From NCBI RefSeq assembly GCF_943913915.1, contig NZ_CALUAA010000017.1:1-17970 (forward strand): a stretch of DNA of 17,970 bases, given 5' to 3'. This stretch comes from an uncultured Peptoniphilus sp. Its GTDB lineage: Bacteria > Bacillota > Clostridia > Tissierellales > Peptoniphilaceae. Every line of letters begins with the position of its first letter. The stretch's first letter is position 1. Of this stretch, positions 7,192-12,674 are shown in pieces. Position numbers and translations under genes: made by a program. The notes under the pieces were generated by a model. That model saw nothing but the letters and a program-made list of their open reading frames with translations. It was not told where the DNA came from and ran no database searches.

Positions 7192-7680
7192 ATGAAGACC
7201 CTTTACGCCAAACAAAAAGTTTTTAAAATAGAAGACCACTACCCGATTATGGATGAAAACGGGGAAGCGGTCTATCAAGTAGATCAAAATTTTAAATTTT
7301 TCGGCTATGAGGTCCACGTGTCTCGAGCAGACGGCACACCGGTGTTCGTCATTACTCAGGAACTCTTAAAATTTCTGCCCACTTTTCATGTAAGGTTTGA
7401 AAATGGCGATACCATGACGATTAAATCCCGAATCAGTTTTTTAAAGAAGAAAATCGACGTGGATTATAGCGGTAAAAATCTTTCCATTACAGGTGATGTC
7501 TGGGATTGGGATTTTGCCCTTCGGGAAGGGGAGAGGGAAGTAGCGTCGGTTACCAGGAAATTTTTAACCTGGGGCGATACTTTTACCCTGGACATTTTCG
7601 ACGATGCTTATAGCGACGTGGCCGTGGCGGCCATGATCGCCATCGATCGCTTGATCGACATAGAAGAATCCGCCAATTAA
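7192..7680 (+). CDS. LURP-one-related (YxjI-like) protein
   Basis: A 162-residue protein that fits the LURP-one-related / Tubby-C-like beta-barrel family. It opens with a short N-terminal strand (LYAKQKVFKIEDHYPIMDEN), followed by alternating strands (AVYQVDQNFKFFGYEVHV, FHVRFENGDTMTIKSR, GDVWDWDFAL). It closes with the hydrophobic C-terminal helix AVAAMIAIDRLID that fills such barrels. Bacterial members are small proteins of unknown biochemical function; plant relatives are linked to defence and membrane association. The ATG starts directly after the TAA of the papain-like gene, with AAAGGAG inside that gene's end. The pair therefore forms a bicistronic unit and probably acts together. A terminator follows at once. 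Confidence 0.85.
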   Translation: MKTLYAKQKVFKIEDHYPIMDENGEAVYQVDQNFKFFGYEVHVSRADGTPVFVITQELLKFLPTFHVRFENGDTMTIKSRISFLKKKIDVDYSGKNLSITGDVWDWDFALREGEREVASVTRKFLTWGDTFTLDIFDDAYSDVAVAAMIAIDRLIDIEESAN

Positions 7681-7711
7681 AAAGGGCTCCCTTTATACGG
7701 GGAGCTCTTTT
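7680..7711. terminator. Bidirectional terminator between the LURP-one gene and arsM
   Basis: AAAAGGGCTCCC and GGGAGCTCTTTT pair with a single G-T wobble around an 8-base loop. A-runs on the left and T-runs on the right let it serve both convergent genes. Confidence 0.9.
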
Positions 7712-7713
7712 AA

Positions 7714-8766
7714 TTAGCAGCAACTTCCACCGGAGGGAACTTCTTCGTCGCCCCCTCCTGTGGAGCAGCCTTCGAAGGCGCCGAAGTGGCGGCTGCGATC
7801 GCCGTGAATATCGAAGTATTTGGCGAAGCGGGTTTCTTCGATCATGGCGCAGGTATTGCCACAGACGGAAGCGGGAAGGCCTTCGAAGAAACGATGGTGA
7901 TCGTCGAGGTCGAAAGCGTCTTCGCTGCCTAAGACGCCGCCTTTATAAGTGACGAATTGGCCGTATTGTTCGCAGATATCTTCCATCATATCGGGGATCT
8001 TCATGGCGCGGACGGTGCGGGAGGTAAACCTGATATTGCCGATACGCTTTTCGATCTCGGGATTGTCGATAGCGGCTTTGGTGGTAGACATGTAGCGGAA
8101 ATCTTCCCAGCCCACTTTTCGCATGAGGCGTCTAAAGTCCTCTACATACATGGCGCCGCCGATACATTCGCCGAGGAGTACCGGATCGTTTTCTAAAGAT
8201 TCCGGCAAACGACGGTCGGCGAAAATATCGGAGAAGTAAAGTTCGCCGCCGCGCTTCAATACGCGGAAGATTTCTTTAAATACACTTTCCTTATCCGGGG
8301 AAAGATTAATGACGCAGTTGGAAATGACGATGTCGATGCTTTCGTCTTCAATGCCTATGGATTTTAAATCTTCGATATAGCCTTTTTTAAAGGTAACATT
8401 GGATTTTTTGTAGCCGAATGTTTCCGCCATGCTGTCCCGGTGTTTTTCCGCAATGGCGAGTTGGTCGTCGTTCATGTCTACACCGATCACGTAGCCTTCT
8501 TCGCCGACGAGTTTCGAGATGGTGTAGACATCGTAGCCTGTACCGCAGCCTAAATCCAATACCGTCAGGCCCTCGAGGGCATCGGGAATGGGGGAACCGC
8601 AGCCGTAGAAGCGCTTCACGATCTCGTCATCTACACTTGCGCGAATGGCCTGAATGTGGTCGGGAGTGCCGTCAAGTGCACAGGAGCAGATGCCTGTCTC
8701 CATTTTGCCTTCCTGCTCTTTGGTGATATGGCTGTAATATTCTTTAATGTTTTCGTGATTATGCAT
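7714..8766 (-). CDS. arsM: Arsenite S-adenosylmethyltransferase
   Basis: A 350-residue SAM-dependent methyltransferase that should methylate arsenite to methylated arsenicals. The SAM motif is LDLGCGTGYD (about 70-79), with the acidic loop VIGVDMND after it. Conserved Cys151 (SNCVINLSP) and Cys201 (GECIGG) are 50 residues apart, matching the spacing of the As(III)-binding pair of characterised ArsM proteins. Cys56 (YGCGSP) is a candidate for the third. Extra thiols occur at 27 and 29 (CSC), and the protein ends in GGSCC. An ATG six bases further upstream (8772) abuts the AAAGGAG site. The ATG at 8766, with six bases of spacing, is the better start. No arsR, arsB or arsC is adjacent: it stands alone, converging on the LURP-one gene. 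Confidence 0.9.
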   Translation of the reverse strand: MHNHENIKEYYSHITKEQEGKMETGICSCALDGTPDHIQAIRASVDDEIVKRFYGCGSPIPDALEGLTVLDLGCGTGYDVYTISKLVGEEGYVIGVDMNDDQLAIAEKHRDSMAETFGYKKSNVTFKKGYIEDLKSIGIEDESIDIVISNCVINLSPDKESVFKEIFRVLKRGGELYFSDIFADRRLPESLENDPVLLGECIGGAMYVEDFRRLMRKVGWEDFRYMSTTKAAIDNPEIEKRIGNIRFTSRTVRAMKIPDMMEDICEQYGQFVTYKGGVLGSEDAFDLDDHHRFFEGLPASVCGNTCAMIEETRFAKYFDIHGDRSRHFGAFEGCSTGGGDEEVPSGGSCC

Positions 8767-8805
8767 AGTCATCTCCTTTAAAAGGATTCCTCAATGTAAA
8801 ATCTC

Positions 8806-8820
8806 TATCATTAAATGATA
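8806..8820. promoter_or_regulatory. Candidate operator dyad upstream of arsM
   Basis: TATCATTAAATGATA is a perfect 7-bp dyad (TATCATT / AATGATA) around one base. It sits 40 bases before the arsM start and just downstream of the proposed -10. AT-rich dyads of this type suit an ArsR/SmtB-like or other dimeric repressor. No regulator gene is next to it. Confidence 0.45.
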
Positions 8821-8828
8821 CACTATCT

Positions 8829-8856
8829 TTCATATTGGTGAAAGTAGAGCGGTCAA
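8829..8856 (-). promoter_or_regulatory. Probable arsM promoter
   Basis: On the minus strand TTGACC (8851-8856) and TATGAA (8829-8834) are 16 bases apart, followed by the dyad at 8806-8820. Confidence 0.5.
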
Positions 8857-8912
8857 CTGTGTGTGGATGTTTTGCTAATAAATTATGAAGGGGCTGATAT
8901 AAGACTTTTTAG

Positions 8913-8934
8913 AAAAAGGCAACCGATGTTGCCC
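8913..8934 (-). terminator. Terminator of the 183-residue unknown gene
   Basis: On the minus strand GGCAAC-ATCG-GTTGCC is a perfect 6-bp stem followed by five T. It lies just past the TAA at 8945-8947. Confidence 0.8.
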
Positions 8935-8944
8935 TGAAGAGTTT

Positions 8945-9496
8945 TTAATAAATGTGGCGCAGATCGCCCTTATGTTCGTAGTGCAGTTCGGTATTTTCGA
9001 GAAGTCCTTCCCACCATGAATCGATTAAACGCTCGTAAAGTGCCGGGTCTTCGTAATAGGGCGCATGAACATTTTGGGTTACCTGCCATGCGAAGCCCTC
9101 GTCACAGTTCACGGGCATATGCACGCGATCGCAGGGCATGCCGTTTAAGAAGAAGCTGTCGTAGGTTTGGAAAGCCTCCTCGGCCGTACCTTGAAAGTGT
9201 AATTTTTCGGCGGATTGTTTTACGATTGAAAGAAGCTTCTCCTCGTCATCTTTCGCCATGGCCGTAGCGGCAAAAGCCAGACGCTCCTCGGCAAGTGCCA
9301 CTCGTTCGGCGAGCCAGCCGTGAATGTTCGTCGTGTCGATAACCTCTTCAAGAGGCGCATCTTCAATAGAGACAAAGTTTTCGGCGAGGGCCTTTTCGAT
9401 GGCGTCGTCTTCTTTCGCAATGGACGAAGCTAAACTGTCGGTTGAATGGATTTTATCGTACATTAATTGGTGAATAGGTGCTAAAAATAAACTCAT
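8945..9496 (-). CDS. Conserved-looking protein of unknown function
   Basis: A 183-residue soluble, acidic, mostly helical protein. I do not assign a function. The start (MSLFLAPIHQLMYDKI) has AGGAGG five to six bases before the ATG. Features that look selected rather than random are NIHGWLAERVALAEERL (about 58-74, likely amphipathic helix) and FLNGMPCDRVHMPVNCDE with Cys122 and Cys131. These are followed by W, a QNVHAPYY segment (His144) and an aromatic C-terminus (SWWEGLLENTELHY). The Cys/His set could bind a metal or haem, but that is a guess. I recall similar clostridial hypothetical proteins with an xGMPCDxV motif but no characterised one. It has its own terminator and lies upstream of arsM on the same strand, about 180 bases away. 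Confidence 0.8.
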   Translation of the reverse strand: MSLFLAPIHQLMYDKIHSTDSLASSIAKEDDAIEKALAENFVSIEDAPLEEVIDTTNIHGWLAERVALAEERLAFAATAMAKDDEEKLLSIVKQSAEKLHFQGTAEEAFQTYDSFFLNGMPCDRVHMPVNCDEGFAWQVTQNVHAPYYEDPALYERLIDSWWEGLLENTELHYEHKGDLRHIY

Positions 9497-9541
9497 GATA
9501 ACCTCCTAATAAGATCTTACGAGAAAAAGAGCATCTATTCC

Positions 9542-9555
9542 GTAACAGTGGTTAC
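9542..9555. promoter_or_regulatory. Small dyad upstream of the unknown gene
   Basis: GTAAC-AGTG-GTTAC forms a perfect 5-bp inverted repeat 46 bases before the minus-strand start at 9496. A binding site or a chance palindrome; no good promoter pair is visible around it. Confidence 0.25.
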
Positions 9556-9589
9556 CATATTGAAAATACTCGGCACATAGTTTTCGTGG

Positions 9590-9965
9590 AAAGGCTGTAT
9601 TTCATTCAGGTGAAGATCATGGCATGCCCCTACATTGGGTTTCTTGCTGAATGGGTGATTCTGAATTGGTCGAACATCTTCGCTCATCGTTATGAAAAAC
9701 ATGATCGCAATAACCATACCTTACGCACCCGTAGGGGCGAGCCTGCTCGCCCGTCAGACGAGGGCGATGATTAAAATCCAATTTAGAGAAGTATATTTTT
9801 CGAATCGGTTTCATACAACCCTTCAAACCTTGTCGCGGGGAAGGGGAAAGGGCTCAGAGGCGAAGGCCGCGTTTCCCCTTCCCCGCGGCCCCATCCCCAT
9901 TCCGGCCGGCTTTTTAATCAGATGAAAATGCCTACGGCATTTTCCGCATTATATGGCATTCAATC
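9590..9965 (-). repeat. Composite repeat, module B, inverted right copy
   Basis: Read on the minus strand it carries the same parts as 1874-2335 in the same order: AATGCGGAAAATG; GATTAAAAAGCCGGCC; the CGCGGGGAAGGGGAAA hairpin (9834-9887); the AATTGGATTTTAATCATCG leader; GACGGGCGAGCAGGCTCGCC; GGTGCGTAAGGTATGG; and AACCCAATGTAGGGGC. Its GGGCGAGC hairpin is intact, with no element E. Confidence 0.85.
9834..9887. repeat. Long hairpin with 16-bp perfect arms, right copy
   Basis: CGCGGGGAAGGGGAAA (9834-9849) and TTTCCCCTTCCCCGCG (9872-9887) pair perfectly. On the minus strand the loop differs from that of 1948-2001 by about one base. Confidence 0.93.
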
Positions 9966-10004
9966 GGAGGTTATCATCTTCATTTGGATAAATATCTTCG
10001 CACG

Positions 10005-10260
10005 CCATCGACGGGCGGGCAGGCCCGCCCCTACAATGTGAACCTCGCCTTATGCACCCGTAGGGGCGAGCCTGCTCGCCCGCTAGAGAAGAGCGAAGAT
10101 AAAAGCCCAACTCACAAAACAACCTTTCGCAACGCAGCCCAATACAAATCGAAGCCCGTTAGGGCTTCGCACATATAGAAAGCGTTAGGGTGGAAAGGAT
10201 TGGGGCCCGGGGAAAGGAAAGAGGGCGATTCGCAACGCCCTATTCCTTTCCCCTGAGAAA
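10005..10260 (-). repeat. Composite repeat, module A, inverted right copy
   Basis: The reverse complement matches 1573-1830 part for part. It holds the AGGGGAAAGGAA hairpin (10209-10253), CCCCAATCCTTTCCACCCTAA, the GAAGCCCTAACGGGCTTC palindrome, and TTTGTATTGGGC. Then come a GGGCGAGCAGGCTCGCCC hairpin and a GGGCGGGCCTGCCCGCCC hairpin (near 10011-10030). Confidence 0.87.
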
Positions 10261-10276
10261 TATTTTGGAGAAATGA

Positions 10277-10340
10277 TTTATTTTTGAAAAATAAAGTAGT
10301 TACACACCAATATGTACCAATATGTTTTTTAAAAACATAT
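10277..10340. repeat. AT-rich palindromes and tandem 10-mer downstream of the IclR gene
   Basis: TTTATTTTTGAAAAATAAA (10277-10295) is a perfect 9-bp dyad around one base. ACCAATATGT is repeated twice in tandem (10306-10325). ATATGTTTTTTAAAAACATA (from 10320) is a second long A/T dyad. On the minus strand this is just past the IclR stop; the second dyad may act as a weak terminator but lacks a GC stem. Confidence 0.6.
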
Positions 10341-10348
10341 CATTTTTC

Positions 10349-11125
10349 CTACAAACTTAACAACTTCCCCAACCCCGGCTCGTCGGCGAGGGCGTCTGCC
10401 ACATCGGCTAAAATCCCCTCCAATCGTTCCATTCCCTTGTGTTTTAAACGGCTCGTCGGCCCGGAGAGGCTTATCCCTGCAATAAGCTCGCCCTCGGAAT
10501 AAATCCCCTTGGCCATGCAGGTAAGCCCGTATTCGTACTCTTCCCTGTCGTGGGCCGTGCCCGTCTCCAAGACCTCGTCCAGATCCGCTCGAAGGGCTTC
10601 CGGCGTCGTAAGCGTGGAAATGGTGCGGGGCGTCAGCGTATGGCGGGCGATGTACTCGTCAAAACGCTCCTCACTATATTCCGAAAGAAAGATCTTCCCG
10701 ATACTCGAACAGTAGAGGGGCGCCACAGGGATCAGATGGCGAATAATAAAAAACTCCTCCCCGGGGATCGTGTCGAGCATGACGATGGCGTCGTCTGCCA
10801 AAATCCCAAGGTTTAAACTTTCCCCGCATGCCGCTGCCCCCTGCTCCATAATAGGGCGGGTAACCTTTGTAAAATCCCATCGATTTTTCACCTCGGCGTC
10901 GTAGGGAATAAAGCCGAAGCCTAAGGAATAGCGATCGGATGCATCTTTCGTTACAAATCGCTCGGTTTCCAGTGTATGTAATATCTTAAAGACGCTGGTC
11001 TTCGGTATATCTAAGGCGGTGGCGATGTCGCCGATACTGAATTCGTCGTTGTGTTCCAGTAGAAAACGTAAAATTTGGAGCGCCTTTTCCACCATGGGCA
11101 CAGTATAGTCTGATTTTTTTGTCAT
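10349..11125 (-). CDS. IclR-family transcriptional regulator
   Basis: 258 residues, the usual family length. The N-terminal winged helix (about 8-65) has VEKALQILRFLLEH, FSIGDIATALDIPKTSVFKI (the helix-turn-helix) and LETERFV. The IclR effector domain (about 75-255) shows LNLGILADDAIVMLDTI, PLYCSSIGKIFLS, the DREEYEYGLTCMAKGI segment with the usual Cys, and LIAGISLSGPTSRL. It should be a dimeric, ligand-responsive regulator; the ligand is unknown. It is divergent from an aminotransferase across 71 bases, and the promoter of that gene overlaps this start codon, so the aminotransferase is the likely target. The AAAGGAG site is about 10 bases from the ATG, rather far, so translation may be modest. 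Confidence 0.92.
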   Translation of the reverse strand: MTKKSDYTVPMVEKALQILRFLLEHNDEFSIGDIATALDIPKTSVFKILHTLETERFVTKDASDRYSLGFGFIPYDAEVKNRWDFTKVTRPIMEQGAAACGESLNLGILADDAIVMLDTIPGEEFFIIRHLIPVAPLYCSSIGKIFLSEYSEERFDEYIARHTLTPRTISTLTTPEALRADLDEVLETGTAHDREEYEYGLTCMAKGIYSEGELIAGISLSGPTSRLKHKGMERLEGILADVADALADEPGLGKLLSL

Positions 11126-11147
11126 TCGCTTGATGCTCCTTTATAAT
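11119..11147 (+). promoter_or_regulatory. Promoter of the aminotransferase gene
   Basis: TTGTCA (11119-11124), a 17-base spacer and a perfect TATAAT (11142-11147) give a near-consensus promoter. Its -35 overlaps the start codon of the divergent IclR gene (11123-11125), and the spacer covers that gene's ribosome binding site. Confidence 0.75.
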
Positions 11148-11159
11148 AATAGTAATTTG

Positions 11160-11186
11160 AGTATATCAGAAACAGACTACTTACAA
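11160..11186 (-). promoter_or_regulatory. Possible extended -10 promoter of the IclR gene
   Basis: The minus strand has TGATATACT (11160-11168, an extended -10) with TTGTAA 15 bases upstream (11181-11186). The short spacer lowers confidence. Confidence 0.45.
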
Positions 11187-11196
11187 GGGAGGAACC

Positions 11197-12357
11197 ATGT
11201 CGAAATCCTTATGTTCTAAAAAATACAGTCAGCTCGGCGGCGGAGGGTTGGCGGAAAGCGCCGATCTCGCCAAAAGCTTCGACGATGTCGTCGATTTCAC
11301 TCTGGGCGATCCGGATATTACTACGCCCCTTCCCATTATCGAGGCCGCATTTGAGGATGCGAAGGCCGGCCACACTCACTACACGGAAAGCAGCGGCGAT
11401 CCGGAACTCATTCAGGCGATTATAGATTTTCAGCAAGAAACCTACGGCACTCGGTGGGAAAAAGAAAATATCTTCGTTACCACCTCTGCCTGCCACGGCA
11501 TGTGGCTCGTTTTGGAAACCATGTGCGATCCCGGGGACGAGGTGCTTATTATCGAGCCCTACTTCAGCCCCTATGCCGATCAGGTGAAAATGGCGGGTGC
11601 CGTGCCCGTTTTTGTCGAGACCGATCCCGACAAAGGATTTGTTCCTTCTATAGAAAGTATTCGTGAAAAGCTGACGGATAGGACCAAGGCTCTTATTGTG
11701 AACACGCCCAACAACCCGAGCGGCCTTTGCCTGGAAAAGGAAACCTTGGAGGCCATCGGCGGACTGGCGGAAGAGAAGGACTTTTTCATCATCGCCGATG
11801 ATATTTACACCGCCTTCTCCTACGATGCGCCCTTCGTGCCCATTTCGTCTATGGAGCGATTTAAAGATCGCACCGTAACCCTCCGTTCTTTCTCGAAGAA
11901 CTTCGCCATGACCGGCTGGCGCATCGGCTATATTTTAGCCGCCCCCGAATTTATCAGCACGGTGAAATTTGTCAACGAGCAAAATGTCTACGCCGCCCCC
12001 GCCATCTCCCAGCGAGCCGCTCTCTACGCACTGAACCATAGAAGCGAGGTGCAGCCGCCCTTAGTGGAAGAATTTAAAAAGCGCACCTTCCACGCCTACG
12101 AGCGACTGAAAAAGCTGAAGAACATTCGCGTCGCCGAGCCTCGAGGCACCTTCTATCTTTTCGTGGACGTTCGCCCCACCGGCAAGACGGAAGATGAGGT
12201 GTGGCGTCTCCTCATGGAAAAAGCCCGGGTACTTACCGTCAAGGGAAGCGCCTTCGGCAAGAGCGGGGAAGGCTTCCTGCGCCTCGCTGTAACCGTCGGG
12301 GTAGAGGACATTGACAGAGCCTTCGATCGTATTGAACAGATGGAAATTTTTAAATAG
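11197..12357 (+). CDS. PLP-dependent class I/II aminotransferase
   Basis: 386 residues, fold type I, of the PatA/AspC-like aminotransferase group. Visible residues are NTPNNPSG (169-176) for substrate and PLP contacts, Asp201 and Tyr204 in IIADDIYTAF, the PLP lysine Lys234 in SFSKNFAMTGWRIGY, and Arg362 in FLRLAV as the expected carboxylate-binding Arg. LGDPDITTPLPI and HYTESSGDPEL are the usual N-terminal motifs. The amino acid used cannot be told from sequence; aspartate, aromatic or branched substrates are all possible. AGGGAGGAACC before the ATG fixes the start. It is monocistronic: own promoter at 11119-11147 and terminator at 12365-12396. Likely regulated by the divergent IclR protein. 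Confidence 0.92.
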   Translation: MSKSLCSKKYSQLGGGGLAESADLAKSFDDVVDFTLGDPDITTPLPIIEAAFEDAKAGHTHYTESSGDPELIQAIIDFQQETYGTRWEKENIFVTTSACHGMWLVLETMCDPGDEVLIIEPYFSPYADQVKMAGAVPVFVETDPDKGFVPSIESIREKLTDRTKALIVNTPNNPSGLCLEKETLEAIGGLAEEKDFFIIADDIYTAFSYDAPFVPISSMERFKDRTVTLRSFSKNFAMTGWRIGYILAAPEFISTVKFVNEQNVYAAPAISQRAALYALNHRSEVQPPLVEEFKKRTFHAYERLKKLKNIRVAEPRGTFYLFVDVRPTGKTEDEVWRLLMEKARVLTVKGSAFGKSGEGFLRLAVTVGVEDIDRAFDRIEQMEIFK

Positions 12358-12363
12358 AAACAT

Positions 12364-12396
12364 AAAAAGGCGTCCCCGATAAAAGGGACGCCTTTT
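12364..12396 (+). terminator. Terminator of the aminotransferase gene
   Basis: AAAAGGCGTCCC and GGGACGCCTTTT form a perfect 12-bp stem with an 8-base loop, 7 bases after the stop. Confidence 0.95.
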
Positions 12397-12563
12397 CTGT
12401 TTTATAAACAAAGGAAACGCAAGACATAGATGAATGTAGGTAAGCCCTACACCATATATTGTAGCAGAAAATAAAGAGAGAGGGTAGAAGAAGTGGAAAA
12501 ACTTTGATTTGAGCCAGGAAATTTGACGAAAAATAAATATCTTTCAGCTTTTCCCTTGCATAA
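12397..12563. other. Non-coding upstream stretch of the PHP protein gene, distal part
   Basis: Together with 12564-12674 this fills the gap between the aminotransferase and the large PHP protein. I see only a small GTAGG/CCTAC hairpin (12435-12449) and an isolated TTGACG (12523) without a fitting -10. There is no gene and no recognisable riboswitch. Confidence 0.6.
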
Positions 12564-12626
12564 TTAACCAATTTAACACAAATTTAACTCGTCGTCTTTT
12601 TCTCTTTAACCCCTCAAAGTTAAAAT
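12564..12626 (+). promoter_or_regulatory. Spaced TTAAC repeats (possible PhoP box) and -10 of the PHP protein gene
   Basis: TTAAC occurs at 12564, 12573, 12584 and 12606, so the last three are 11 and 22 bases apart, i.e. in helical phase. A TAAAAT (12621-12626) follows as possible -10, with only a weak TTTTCT at the -35 position, as expected for an activator-dependent promoter. PhoP boxes of Firmicutes are direct TTAACA-like repeats with about this period. Assignment is inference. Confidence 0.4.
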
Positions 12627-12674
12627 GGCGTGGAAAGAAGTGGTTGAAGTAATAAACAATGAAAGGATGGAGTG

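Larger units (their letters stand above)
9497..10348. repeat. Gene-free right repeat region
   Basis: About 850 bases without a supportable gene, between the start of the unknown gene and the end of the IclR gene. From left to right it holds a short upstream region of the unknown gene (9497-9589), inverted module B (9590-9965), inverted module A (10005-10260), then AT-rich palindromes and a tandem 10-mer (10277-10340). Short open frames through it (for example 9984-10178) translate palindromes and are rejected. Confidence 0.85.

Noticed and set aside
9984..10178. Plus-strand open frame in the right repeat region
   Set aside because: It runs through inverted module A, with no start signal and no sensible protein.
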